A DNA stretch of 55,960 nucleotides from contig ONMZ01000019.1 of the NCBI GenBank assembly GCA_900319075.1, positions 1-55,960 on the forward strand, written 5' to 3'. The DNA comes from an uncultured Eubacteriales bacterium. GTDB taxonomy: Bacteria; Bacillota; Clostridia; Oscillospirales; Ruminococcaceae. Positions 10,801 through 18,587 of the stretch are shown in pieces (position 1 is the first letter of the stretch; the number at the start of each line of letters is the position of its first letter). Below the pieces are notes generated by a model. The model ran no database searches. It was not told where the DNA came from and was given only the letters and a program-made list of their open reading frames with translations. A program made the translations under genes and the position numbers.

Positions 10801-10921
10801 TTTCAAAATATCCCGTAGCAATATCCATCTGCTTTGAGATAGAACACCATTCGGAAAGATATTTTTTTACAGAAGTCTTTTCGCTGCTATTGTCAACTAT
10901 ATATAAAGTATCGTGTGCCAT
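7826..10921 (-). CDS. PLD-nuclease/SNF2-family helicase fusion
   Basis: Start ATG 10,921 is preferred because AGGGGG lies just upstream; a longer frame to 10,972 lacks this. The N-terminal 200 residues contain a phospholipase-D-type nuclease motif (H-A-K-A-Y-I at about 124 and G-S-S-N-F-T at 154). The rest is a superfamily 2 helicase: Walker A G-V-G-L-G-K-T at 270, D-E-A-H at 355, T-A-T-P at 387, and C-terminal motifs A-T-D-V-L-A-E-G-L-N and Q-R-I-G-R-I-D-R-R near 770-805. The methylase follows directly. Together they suggest a DNA-translocating restriction system that cuts unmodified DNA. The DrmB (DUF1998) component that would indicate DISARM is not present. Confidence 0.85.
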   Translation of the reverse strand: MAHDTLYIVDNSSEKTSVKKYLSEWCSISKQMDIATGYFEIGGLLTLGEDWQDLKKIRIILGNEVTKRTRDVIEEVAKTMIERFRRSVEHEQEKNEFLIGVPAIIRAMKVGKIECRVYDSNKFHAKAYITYFRDEYRDQFISAMNVPSGYALVGSSNFTKAGLTQNIELNVQVKDEVEQLQKWFDEHWQNGTDITEAVLKVMEMHCREFSPYDVYLRSMYEYFKSHEETVSEWEENESVVYKGLSQYQKDGYNSLIQIAERYSGAFLCDGVGLGKTFVGMMLIERFVKKERKNVVLIVPASARVSVWEVTIKRLIPEILEGFYPFKIINHTDLLLDKNQNLMNQIAQQAEIIIIDEAHHFRNRSSNRYRKLFDMMQSGCKKQIFMLTATPINNSFLDLQHLIELFTHRQEDYFSAAPLGIHSLSGHFKKMEKQLDQISGTAISDSLDISGDIIRADRLVTELVVQRSRAYVKRSLLTEQGNNVLFSERKPPTVANYSLEKSYGRLIKDFKESFDRKDKNGKTITILSLAIYSPYSDDYFIGDKSRMDEMVTGRQQQVVNLIRILLLKRFESSIEAFKETCIKIYIRLNKFLNDYKDVDASSKRRVERKQAEQEDILRYAEEYAAMNQTSIEDIEDSLPDYVWNTQEVFDVNDFDINALLVDTMMDMDTLSKFIEDMMEFKPENDDKIRELKRILHEDTHIQNKKVIIFTEYKATAQYIYRELQKASFTDLYEIDGQTSGDRHEMIQRFAPYYNGCSSAEVTDEIKILIATDVLAEGLNLQDASCLINYELHWNPVRLMQRIGRIDRRRDADTEARLLADHPELKADRDYAYYWNFLPPKELEDLLSLYKTVSKKTLRISKTFGIEGEKLLTPDDEYEALKEFNSHYEGSTSAEEEIALAYQQLLADNPDYLEQVKELPKKMYSGKMASTRKGYFFCYELPTKRADGTWSDRDGIYRWYVVDPESKQVTEDLHEIWTAIKCERDENRAFNANEEQFSEIRKVIENYIKKNYLKAIQAPMGKKAKLVTWLQML

Positions 10922-11120
10922 TACAATCCCCCTGACTATTACATAATTCAGGGATAACTGTTCATTCTGCATGCATACCTAACAAATGCGGTGTTATAAT
11001 ACTAAATAAAGTATCAGGTGCGATGTTTGATTTCTCAAAATAGATACATTCAGGAGAATGCTTACAAAACAGCGTAAAATCGTCACTATTCAATTTTCAA
11101 GATACTGTTCTGACAACGAT

Positions 11121-12209
11121 TTACAACTGCATACACATATTCATGAGCCTGCGTTCATAGGTGCGGTCAGGGTGAATATATCGGTTGAGTGTCAGGGTAA
11201 CGCTGCTGTGACCGAGAACGGCTGACAGCACTTTGACATTAAATCCTTTCTCGGCTGAATTAGTCGCAAAAGTGTGGCGGAGCTTGTGATAATTATGATT
11301 TTCTACCTCCGCTGATTGCAGTATCTTCTTGTAGCGGTACTGCATTGTGCGAGGCTCAACAGGCTTGTCCGTACCCGATAAGATGAAATAATCGGCTTCG
11401 CTTCGGAACATTTCAAAGTATTTCATCAAAGCATCGGGGATAGCGATATCTCTGAACGATGTTGCAGACTTCGGTGCTGAGATCACGATCTTTGTTTTTC
11501 TGTTGCCGTTAGCGGAGCTGATACGCTGAACAGTCCTGTGGATATGCAGTATCTTGTTCCGAAAGTCCACATCTTCCCATCTCAGACCACAAAGCTCACC
11601 GATACGCAAACCCATAAAAAGCGACAACAGGATACCGAAAGCAGTCAGTGACATATTGGCTTTCAGATACGAAACAAGCTTTTTTTGCTCTGTATCGCTG
11701 ATCTTTTCAACCTGCTTTCTTTCAGCTTTCGGAAGAGTTACATTTTTCAGCGAAAGCCTGAAGCCGTACTCCTCCTGTGCATATTTCAGCATTGTTTTGA
11801 AAACAGTAAATATATCCCTCACATAGCTTGCAGATAACCCGTCTGCGAGCTTTTTGTTTATAAAGGTGTTTATCCTGCCTGCGGTCAGGTCTGCACAGGG
11901 AATATCACCAACTTCGGGGAGTATATGCTTTTCAAACTTATTCCGGTAATTTGCAAGTGTGGACTCCTTGACACGGTTCACCACAGCATTCAGCCATTCC
12001 CGATATACCTTGCCGACGGTGATATATCTGCCCGAAAGATAGCGTGTGGCAATTTCTCGCCCAATCAGCACCTTGCTTTCGGCTTCTTCGTAGGTTTTGC
12101 CATAAACATATTGGTACTGTGTTTTGCCGTTATCAGTATAATCGGCAATGAACTTTCCGACATACCGCCCGTCTTTACGCTTTGTAATAGTTATACCTAT
12201 TTTCTCCAT
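11121..12209 (-). CDS. int: Tyrosine recombinase (phage/ICE-type integrase)
   Basis: The 362-residue protein has an N-terminal arm-binding region, a SAM-like core-binding domain (about 65-160), and a catalytic domain with the full set of residues: R202 in M-G-L-R-I-G-E-L, K247, H308-x-x-R311, H334 in L-G-H-S-S and the nucleophile Y344. Family members integrate or excise mobile elements by strand exchange at att sites, often tRNA genes. It is encoded on the same strand as the restriction genes and could move this island. The tRNA-Ser scar at 23,943 is 12 kb away, so whether this enzyme made that scar is open. Confidence 0.9.
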   Translation of the reverse strand: MEKIGITITKRKDGRYVGKFIADYTDNGKTQYQYVYGKTYEEAESKVLIGREIATRYLSGRYITVGKVYREWLNAVVNRVKESTLANYRNKFEKHILPEVGDIPCADLTAGRINTFINKKLADGLSASYVRDIFTVFKTMLKYAQEEYGFRLSLKNVTLPKAERKQVEKISDTEQKKLVSYLKANMSLTAFGILLSLFMGLRIGELCGLRWEDVDFRNKILHIHRTVQRISSANGNRKTKIVISAPKSATSFRDIAIPDALMKYFEMFRSEADYFILSGTDKPVEPRTMQYRYKKILQSAEVENHNYHKLRHTFATNSAEKGFNVKVLSAVLGHSSVTLTLNRYIHPDRTYERRLMNMCMQL

Positions 12210-12647
12210 TCAGTAGCCCTCCAAACGCCTTCAGAATAGCAATCTGCACATCTGAGTCAGTTCTCTTGTATACAATCCGCCGATTTTCAGCCCGATACTT
12301 GAAAAATCCCGAAAAATCCTGTATAATATCATTATGGGATATTATGCCTTTCAACGCAAATACTTGTTTAAAAATGCGGATTTCCTGAATGTATCTATTT
12401 TGAGAAATCGGCTATTTTATTATAGATAATTCAAGCGCATATGGTGCACTATGTGTACTGAATATTGAAAAAGCAGGTTCGTAGTATATTTCTAAGAACC
12501 TGCTTTGTATTATAGCGCAACAAACAATATGCCGTTATGCCGTTTCAATCTGACTGATTTAAACAACTGTATGCTCAGAAAAAATACATTTGACACTTTA
12601 AGAATAGGATGCTTATTAAACATATGCTTACTTTGGATGTATCAAAG
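12210..12647. other. Intergenic stretch, integrase upstream region and terminator
   Basis: It holds the integrase upstream region, with a TTGTATACAA palindrome near 12,268, and the terminator at 12,470-12,506. No credible gene is seen. Confidence 0.5.
12470..12506 (-). terminator. Rho-independent terminator
   Basis: AAAGCAGGTTC and GAACCTGCTTT form an 11-base-pair stem with a 15-base loop. The T-run is on the minus strand, so it fits the SLOG gene ending at 12,648. Confidence 0.75.
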
Positions 12648-13121
12648 TCAAAGGAAGTTATTAGCCAGATCTCTTACGGACTTATCATGTTTCAATGCAT
12701 ACTTTATTGTTTTATATGCTCCACCACTCTTATGCTGAATACAGCAAACAACCAGGTCAGAACGGTCAACCATACACCTGTTACGGACTTGTATTGCGGA
12801 TTTATAGTGTGCTTTAGATGATTCAGCACAGATTTCCACCTCATCATAGTAATTGAGATAGCTCTGTTCATTGTTACGGTACTCGGCTTTCATATACGGC
12901 AGTACAAGGATTAGCGATGTGTTGCCGCAGCCGTACTGCTTGACAGCTCGCCTGATCGCTGATGCCACCAAGAGATCAAATTCTCCGTCTCGACCAATCA
13001 GAAATTCAACATACTGCTTCTGTGTGATGAGATCATGCAGGAGCCAGTCCAGCCTGCTTTCAATATTTGATGCGCCTTCTACCTCACGATGCCCAAAGAA
13101 ACTGACTGTATATATCTCCAT
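12648..13121 (-). CDS. SLOG-family (DUF1273/YpsA-like) protein
   Basis: The 157-residue protein begins with the V-S-F-F-G-H-R-E-V signature and has a G-G-A/G-C-like pattern (S-G-G-A-Y-K-T) near residue 132, both typical of DUF1273/SLOG Rossmann-fold proteins. SLOG proteins are thought to bind nucleotides or nucleotide-derived signals, and some act in phage defence; the ligand here is unknown. AGGTG precedes the ATG. It is divergent from an XRE-type regulator across a long inverted repeat, so the two are probably co-regulated. Confidence 0.75.
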   Translation of the reverse strand: MEIYTVSFFGHREVEGASNIESRLDWLLHDLITQKQYVEFLIGRDGEFDLLVASAIRRAVKQYGCGNTSLILVLPYMKAEYRNNEQSYLNYYDEVEICAESSKAHYKSAIQVRNRCMVDRSDLVVCCIQHKSGGAYKTIKYALKHDKSVRDLANNFL

Positions 13122-13172
13122 AGCTTACACCTATAAATGTTGTTATTCGTATTATTAATGATACTACCGCAA

Positions 13173-13219
13173 GAATAATCTAATATATCTTGATTATAAC
13201 ATATATTAGAAGATTATTC
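13173..13219. promoter_or_regulatory. Large inverted repeat between SLOG and XRE genes
   Basis: GAATAATCTAATATAT on the left mirrors ATATATTAGA-(AGA)-TTATTC on the right, with one 3-base insertion and a 12-base centre. It sits between divergent genes, a natural place for an XRE operator. Binding is inference. Confidence 0.5.
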
Positions 13220-13295
13220 AAGGCATAACAACATATTTCCCTTGAGTATAGCTGATTCCTTTTGCTGTATTATAGAAGTAAGAGGTGATTTAGCT

Positions 13296-13607
13296 ATGAC
13301 AGACGATTTTGTAAGGAACCGAATAACTCAGTTGCGGCTTCAAAAGGGTGTATCGGAGTACCAGATGAGCTATGATCTCGGTCATAGCCGTGGATATATC
13401 TACAATATTTCATCTGGTAAGTCACTACCGCCGCTTTCGGAGCTGTTTGCGATATGCGACTATTTCGGCATCACTCCTGCGGAGTTCTTCGATGACAGCA
13501 ATTCAAATCCTGAGCTGATACGGAAAGCGGTTGAAGGCATGAAGCAGCTCGATGACGGTGATCAGTTGATGATACTCAATCATATCAATAGGCTTTTGAA
13601 GAAATAA
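13296..13607 (+). CDS. XRE-family HTH transcriptional regulator
   Basis: Start ATG 13,296 follows AGAGGTGA by 7 bases; a longer TTG-started frame has no such site. The 103-residue product has a Cro/CI helix-turn-helix in residues 8-60 (I-T-Q-L-R-L-Q-K-G, then Y-Q-M-S-Y-D-L-G-H-S-R-G-Y-I-Y-N-I). A short helical tail follows. Such small regulators commonly control genes of mobile elements, and this one is divergent from the SLOG gene. Its own terminator follows at once. Confidence 0.85.
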   Translation: MTDDFVRNRITQLRLQKGVSEYQMSYDLGHSRGYIYNISSGKSLPPLSELFAICDYFGITPAEFFDDSNSNPELIRKAVEGMKQLDDGDQLMILNHINRLLKK

Positions 13608-13616
13608 AAGATACTG

Positions 13617-13651
13617 AATAAGGCTCTCAGAAACACTCTGAGAGCCTTATT
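13617..13651 (+). terminator. Rho-independent terminator
   Basis: AATAAGGCTCTCAGA and its exact complement form a 15-base-pair stem around an AACAC loop, 10 bases after the XRE stop. The 13,652-13,900 stretch that follows is AT-rich and shows no gene. Confidence 0.8.
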
Positions 13652-13903
13652 CTATGCAACATCAGTATTTCGTATCAACATATATGGTGTATTATAGCTT
13701 CACTTATCGTAAGCCTTACCTCTCTCCATTATAAAATAGTATCTGCTGGTATGAGCTATAAGGGGTTATAGATAAACCGTTTCAATATATAACAAGCATC
13801 ATATTGAAATCAGTTAAACAGCAGTGTTGAGCATTTGTATTTCATTAGCCTATACCCTAACCACCTATTGAAAATATATGTCATATAAATACAGTTTTCT
13901 ATA

Positions 13904-13932
13904 TTGACATATTGCATAATTCGTGGTATACT
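13904..13932 (+). promoter_or_regulatory. Promoter of the serine recombinase
   Basis: TTGACA (13,904-13,909) and TATACT (13,927-13,932) are separated by exactly 17 bases, 37 bases before the start codon. Confidence 0.8.
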
Positions 13933-13969
13933 TATATCAAACAGTATTGTGTTCAGAGGAGATGTTATT

Positions 13970-14548
13970 ATGGCTTTGATAGGGTATGCCCGTGTAAGTA
14001 CTGACGGACAGAACGAGGCTCGGCAGGTGGAGGCGTTCAAGGCGCTTGGAGTAGACAAAGTTTTTATCGACAAGCAGAGCGGTAAAGATGCGGCAAGACC
14101 TCAGCTCACTGCTATGCGTGAGTATGTGCGTGAGGGTGACACAGTTATTGTTACGGAGTACGCAAGACTTGCACGTTCGGTTCGTGACCTGCTGAACATT
14201 GTTGATGAGCTGTCGGCAAAAGGCGTTCAGCTTATATCTCAGAAAGAAGACTTTGATACATCGACGCCGCAGGGCAAGCTTATGCTGACTGTTTTTGCAG
14301 GACTTGCAGAGTTTGAGCGTGAAATGATCCTCGAAAGGCAGCGAGAAGGAATTGCCATTGCTAAGGCAGAGGGTAAGTACAAGGGCAGACAGCCGTTGCC
14401 GTTTGATGAGAAAGAGTTCAAGCGAGAATGCGAGAAATGGGTCAAGGGCAGCCAGACTGCCGTGGATACAATGAAAAGGCTCGGCATGAAACCGAACAGG
14501 TTCTACAGGTATGCAAAGAAATACGGATTTAATAGAGGAAATGCTTGA
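13970..14548 (+). CDS. Serine recombinase, resolvase/invertase family
   Basis: Start ATG 13,970 is chosen because AGAGGAG precedes it and family members begin just before Y-A-R-V-S. The 192-residue product has the catalytic serine at residue 10 (Y-A-R-V-S-T-D-G-Q), the conserved arginines in E-Y-A-R-L-A-R-S, the E-helix with F-E-R-E-M-I-L-E-R, and a C-terminal Hin-type helix-turn-helix. It is of the short resolvase/invertase size, not a large serine integrase. It could resolve co-integrates or invert a segment of the mobile island; no clear paired crossover sites were found nearby. Confidence 0.9.
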   Translation: MALIGYARVSTDGQNEARQVEAFKALGVDKVFIDKQSGKDAARPQLTAMREYVREGDTVIVTEYARLARSVRDLLNIVDELSAKGVQLISQKEDFDTSTPQGKLMLTVFAGLAEFEREMILERQREGIAIAKAEGKYKGRQPLPFDEKEFKRECEKWVKGSQTAVDTMKRLGMKPNRFYRYAKKYGFNRGNA

Positions 14549-14573
14549 ATTGTTTTTATGGACGAAATACAAT

Positions 14574-14606
14574 AAGAGCCGGCTGTGTTGAATAGTCGGC
14601 TCTTTG
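14574..14606 (+). terminator. Rho-independent terminator
   Basis: AAGAGCCG pairs with CGGCTCTT around a short, partly paired loop, 25 bases after the recombinase stop. Confidence 0.7.
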
Positions 14607-14643
14607 TGCATTAATTCATTAGATTGTTTAGTTATAATTGATA

Positions 14644-15813
14644 CTATGCTAAATGATCTCCCCAGTCTTTCCAGCTGACATACATAGTATCGTTGATTGT
14701 CATGCTGACATCACCGAGATAGAAAACGGCGTTTCGAGCATTTTCATCATTGCGAAGCGAAAGATACTTCTTTGTGTTTGCAGACAGCTTTGCTTCCGCA
14801 TCACTCGAGCTTTTGATCTCTACTGCAAATGTGTGTTTCCAATCGGCGATAGTATCGACTTCAAATCCGTTGCTGTCTCTGTAAAAGGTCAAATTAGGCT
14901 TTTTTGCTTGATTCATTCTGCATTTCAGCATTTCTGCAACAGCACAGGTCTCAACAACAGCTCCTTTGAATTTACTGAGCAGAAGTTCTTCCTTTGACTC
15001 CAGCCTTAATAAATGGCAAAGCAGCCCCGAATCAACGAAATACAGTTTCGGCGTTTTTATAATTGAACGCCCGAGATTATTGGTGTCCGGCTCAAGCAGG
15101 TGGATAATATATGAGTTCTCAAGAATAGAGAGCCAGCTTTTGATTGTGGGCTGTGAAACACCTAACTGCTTTGCAATGCTGTCCATAGAGAGCAGCTGAC
15201 CGCTGTAAAGAGCACACATCTGAATAAACTTTCTGAACACTGATAGATTGCTTTCATTGATCTGGTCTTTAACATCAATATCGAGATAAGTGTCGATGTA
15301 GCTTTCAAACCAATCCTGTGCAATGTAATGCTTTTCTTTGTCATAAAGCGGAGGATATTGTCCGCCAAAAATGATATCATATGGATTTCCCGGCAGCATA
15401 TCTTCATCTTTAAGTTCTTTCAGGGAAAACGGAAGCAGCTTAAGAAAAGCAGCCCTGCCCGCAAGACTGTCAGTCATATTCTTTCTGAGCCTGAACTGGC
15501 TTGAACCAGTGAGTATAAACTTTCCAGGAGTAAACGCTGTGCTGTCAACATGGAGCTTTAACGCATCAAAGATATCTGGAACTTTCTGTGCCTCGTCTAT
15601 TATGGCACCGTCCGGGAAAGCCATAACAAAGTCGGCAGGGTTGGAGCTTGCAAGCTCACGCATATTCTTATCATCAAAAGTCACATATTTCTTGTCAGGA
15701 AAAGTTAGCTTTGTAAGAGTTGATTTACCGCTTTGCCTCGGACCTGTGATGCCCACAATAGGAAACTGTTCTGCCAGACGCAGCAAAGCTTTTTGAGCAA
15801 TTCTGGTTACCAT
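14644..15813 (-). CDS. AAA+ ATPase with DUF4143 domain
   Basis: The 389-residue protein has Walker A G-P-R-Q-S-G-K-S-T at about 23, Walker B-like G-A-I-I-D-E-A-Q near 90, a sensor G-S-S-Q-F near 122, a winged-helix-like middle, and the C-terminal DUF4143 region with V-E-I-K-S-S, which resembles a PD-(D/E)XK nuclease core. This family is abundant in gut bacteria and archaea, but its role is not settled. AAGGAGGAG precedes the start. It is monocistronic, and its promoter is overlaid by three phased repeats, suggesting tight control of its own expression. Confidence 0.85.
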   Translation of the reverse strand: MVTRIAQKALLRLAEQFPIVGITGPRQSGKSTLTKLTFPDKKYVTFDDKNMRELASSNPADFVMAFPDGAIIDEAQKVPDIFDALKLHVDSTAFTPGKFILTGSSQFRLRKNMTDSLAGRAAFLKLLPFSLKELKDEDMLPGNPYDIIFGGQYPPLYDKEKHYIAQDWFESYIDTYLDIDVKDQINESNLSVFRKFIQMCALYSGQLLSMDSIAKQLGVSQPTIKSWLSILENSYIIHLLEPDTNNLGRSIIKTPKLYFVDSGLLCHLLRLESKEELLLSKFKGAVVETCAVAEMLKCRMNQAKKPNLTFYRDSNGFEVDTIADWKHTFAVEIKSSSDAEAKLSANTKKYLSLRNDENARNAVFYLGDVSMTINDTMYVSWKDWGDHLA

Positions 15814-15835
15814 ATAACTCCTCCTTGATTTTATT

Positions 15836-15896
15836 GAATTTCAAAGTCTGATATTACTGTAATTCAAAGTATATCATACCTGAATTTCAAAGTCAA
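15836..15896 (-). promoter_or_regulatory. Promoter overlapped by three 23-base-phased repeats
   Basis: On the minus strand TTGACT (15,891-15,896) and TATACT (15,868-15,873) are 17 bases apart. Three copies of TTCAAAGT, read on the plus strand, start at 15,840, 15,863 and 15,886. The spacing is exactly 23 bases. One copy overlaps the -35 box, one the -10 box and one the leader. This looks like a repressor array. Confidence 0.65.
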
Positions 15897-15975
15897 GTGT
15901 TAGTTAATTTTAAACTCAATAGTATTACTACGACATTTTTATTGTGAGTATCTATCTTTTCAAATCCTGATTATA

Positions 15976-17022
15976 CTACTTCACCCTATAATAACAAGTG
16001 TTCTTTCCGTTTCCCTCACGCTTCAGTTCGCCCGCTTCAACGAGCTTTCTCAATGCACCTTCGACAGAGCTTATACTGAGTGACGGGCAAAGCTCACGAA
16101 TATCCTGCTTAGAAAAGCGACCTATCTTATTCTGCGTTGCAAGCCTTACGGTCTCAATTGCAGGGAGTTTCTTTTCCACCAGTGCAAATCGGTCTTCAAA
16201 GTCCTTGTATGCTGCAAGGATAGTTCCGAGCAGATATTTGACAAACGGCATTGGATCATCGTTTCCTTCATGCCAGCCGTCCTGCGATTCGGAAAGTGCA
16301 TCATAATACAGGTCTTTGTTCTTTGAGATCTTTGCCTCAAGGGAAATGTACTTTCCAACATAAAAGCCGTTCTGATAAAGCAAAAGAGTTGTAAGCAGCC
16401 TGCTCATACGACCGTTGCCGTCGTTGAACGGATGAATGCAGAGAAAGTCGTGAATGAATATCGGAATAGCTATCAGCGGTTCGAGCTGCATATTGCCGAT
16501 AACAAGGTTGTATTGCTCACAGATCCTGTCGAGTGCCTCCGGAGTTTCATACGGGGCAAGAGGAGTGAACAGCGTCTGTGTATGTCCATCGGGATAAGTC
16601 GCACTGATATAGTTCTGCACTGTCTTTGTCCTACCTGCAACGGGATTGTTCATGTGGCTGTACAGTATCTTATGCAGCTGAAGAATGTAGTTCTGTGTGA
16701 TCGAAATAGTGTCATAACTCTCGTGAATAATGCTCAATACATCTCGGTATCCTGCGATCTCCTGCTCGTTACGGTTTTTGGGCGCAGTTGTTTCCTTAAC
16801 AAGCTGTCTTATACGGGTGTCGGTTGTAACGATACCCTCGATTGCATTTGATGCCTCCGTACTTTGTATCTTCGCAATCTCTACCAGCTTTTCAAGCTCT
16901 TGTGGTCGCTGCTTCAGATACATCTCCTGCTTACCGGCTTGCTTGTATATTGATGCTATCAATCCAAGAACATCAGAATCCCATTTCTGTTCGTTTATCT
17001 TTGTGTAATTGAATTCTCGCAT
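15976..17022 (-). CDS. Fic-family protein (AMP transferase-like), class II
   Basis: The Fic core H-P-F-N-D-G-N-G-R is intact at about 197-205, so the catalytic histidine and nucleotide-binding loop are present. An inhibitory-helix motif S-N-A-I-E-G at 58-63 lies N-terminal to the core, placing it in class II (self-inhibited) Fic proteins. The last 60 residues form a winged helix, suggesting DNA binding or self-regulation. Family members transfer AMP or other nucleotides to target hydroxyls. GGAGGTGAGG precedes the ATG. The target is unknown. Confidence 0.9.
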   Translation of the reverse strand: MREFNYTKINEQKWDSDVLGLIASIYKQAGKQEMYLKQRPQELEKLVEIAKIQSTEASNAIEGIVTTDTRIRQLVKETTAPKNRNEQEIAGYRDVLSIIHESYDTISITQNYILQLHKILYSHMNNPVAGRTKTVQNYISATYPDGHTQTLFTPLAPYETPEALDRICEQYNLVIGNMQLEPLIAIPIFIHDFLCIHPFNDGNGRMSRLLTTLLLYQNGFYVGKYISLEAKISKNKDLYYDALSESQDGWHEGNDDPMPFVKYLLGTILAAYKDFEDRFALVEKKLPAIETVRLATQNKIGRFSKQDIRELCPSLSISSVEGALRKLVEAGELKREGNGKNTCYYRVK

Positions 17023-17043
17023 AACCTCACCTCCGCTATCTTT

Positions 17044-17102
17044 CCCTTAAAATATACCACAAAATAAGGGTAATGTCAAGCGGTTAAGGGTATATTCCCT
17101 TA
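17044..17102 (-). promoter_or_regulatory. fic promoter with four TAAGGG sites
   Basis: On the minus strand TTGACA (17,074-17,079) and TATATT (17,051-17,056) are 17 bases apart. CCCTTA or its complement TAAGGG occurs at 17,044, 17,065, 17,085 and 17,097, as two inverted pairs framing the promoter. Autoregulation by the winged-helix Fic protein is a fair guess. The rest of the gap to 17,329 is AT-rich and shows no gene. Confidence 0.65.
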
Positions 17103-17329
17103 ATATTATGCCGCTTTTAAGCGAAAGTATGTACAAAAACAAGTAACCGGCAACAAGTATGGCTCTGATCTTATATGCCATGTGAGCACAGCTCTTTTTC
17201 AAAACAGCCTTCCAACAAGAAGGGCAGTAATTCTCTAGCCGTGCTTTTTAGTATAACACAAATCAAGATTTTTATTTTGCATTACAATACACAAATCAAT
17301 ATTATTGGTGAGCCTTGAATAGAAATTCC

Positions 17330-17785
17330 TCAAAAACGCATTGAGTCTACCAGTTCTTTGACCTTTTTGCTCACAGCACTAAACATCTCAGGCGATTGAA
17401 GGAGTTCTTTTACTTCGTCTCGGAACTGAAAAATAAGATAACCACCTTCAAATTTATATTGTTTGTGCTTAACGAGAATTGATCCGCCTAAATTATTAGG
17501 ATACTTTTTAAAGTGCTCGGTAAAGCAGTCGTCTACGAACGCCATGAAGCGCAAAAAGAACTCCACCTCGTATCCTCTGCCCGGGAAAAGTGGCTTGAAC
17601 TCGTGAAATGGTACTTTTAAATCTTTGCTATTGGGATCAAAATGTTTGAGTGCGATCTTGAAGAATATTAAGTGTTGAAGGGTCTGTTTATCCAGCGGAA
17701 ATATCGCATCCTCAAACTGCCTGACATACTCTTCGCTATTGTAGTCCTTTCCGAACCTTTTCTGTAATTCTTTCTTTGAATTCAT
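17330..17785 (-). CDS. Hypothetical protein, 151 aa
   Basis: GGAGG precedes the ATG at 17,785. The product is soluble with aromatic-rich stretches (F-F-L-R-F-M-A-F-V near residue 80) and a helical C-terminal tail. I do not recognise the family. It lies between the fic gene and the repeat-rich non-coding block, and may be part of the mobile element cargo. Confidence 0.65.
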   Translation of the reverse strand: MNSKKELQKRFGKDYNSEEYVRQFEDAIFPLDKQTLQHLIFFKIALKHFDPNSKDLKVPFHEFKPLFPGRGYEVEFFLRFMAFVDDCFTEHFKKYPNNLGGSILVKHKQYKFEGGYLIFQFRDEVKELLQSPEMFSAVSKKVKELVDSMRF

Positions 17786-18267
17786 AATGTATTCCTCCCA
17801 TAAAAAATCTCGTACTTGATAATAGTCCGAATTGTACTATATATATACTATAACTCCGAAAAACACAACTTTTTGAGATGCTCAGTTCAGGCTCGCTTCT
17901 AAAGACAGATGTGAGGAGAAATAAGATAGCGAAAAGCGGAACCATCAAGCCCTTATAAATGTGCGCAAATGCGCTGTATTTGAATTAGATGTGAGGGAAA
18001 ATATGAAAATAGGTGTGAGAAGAATTATGATAATATAGGAATATGCCTTTTTCATTCTGCGTCAGCTACTATAAATTTGCCGATATATTCTAACACTTTG
18101 TTATACCGTTAAGACATCTCATCATAATCAAAGAATTTTGATTCAGGCAAAGCTGGCGGATGCCTTCTCAAATTGGGTTGAGTTTGATTATTTGCGCAAG
18201 TCAAAGTGAGAGCTTATGAGGAGAATTTTGAGAAGGCGTAAAAGAGAAAAAACAAGGCAAAATTCGA

Positions 18268-18287
18268 TGTATAAATTTTTATACATT
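18268..18287. repeat. Palindrome, 9-base arms
   Basis: ATGTATAAA and TTTATACAT are separated by two bases. The arms share TATAAA/TTTATA with the larger palindrome at 18,588. Confidence 0.7.
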
Positions 18288-18309
18288 TTAGGTTTTTGAG
18301 TTCAAATTG

Positions 18310-18560
18310 GTCGATTTTCACTTTTTGAAAATCGAGTGTCTTTGTCGGGGTCGTTTTTAGGTTTTTGAATAGGTTTACCCCTCTGAAAACTCAAAGTTCG
18401 GTCGATTTTCGCCTGCTTACCCCGCTCAAAAATCGTTTTTCGTCCTTGTAGGTGTTTTAGCGGTCGATTTTCGCCAAATTTCTCGAAACTTTCTATTTCT
18501 ATACTAAAGGAGGAGGTCGATTTGCAAATCGACCATATTGAGTGAAAATCGACCATATTA
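18310..18560. repeat. GTCGATTTTC repeat cluster
   Basis: At least seven copies of GTCGATTT(T)C or its complement occur at about 18,310, 18,326, 18,401, 18,473, 18,516, 18,525 and 18,544. They include an inverted pair at 18,311-18,335, a perfect 20-base palindrome at 18,515-18,534, and two direct copies of AAATCGACCATATT 21 bases apart. Confidence 0.75.
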
Positions 18561-18587
18561 ACAACTGATTGTGGGGAAATATGAAAT

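Noticed and set aside
4628-10921. DISARM or BREX system
   Set aside because: The diagnostic DrmB (DUF1998) or BrxC/PglZ proteins are not encoded; only nuclease-helicase and methylase are seen.
12505-12821. Plus-strand frames opposite the SLOG gene
   Set aside because: No ribosome site and antisense to a gene with recognisable protein motifs.
18302-18556. Minus-strand frame of 84 residues in the repeat block
   Set aside because: It is built from the GTCGATTTTC repeats, has no convincing ribosome site, and the sequence is better explained as a repeat array.
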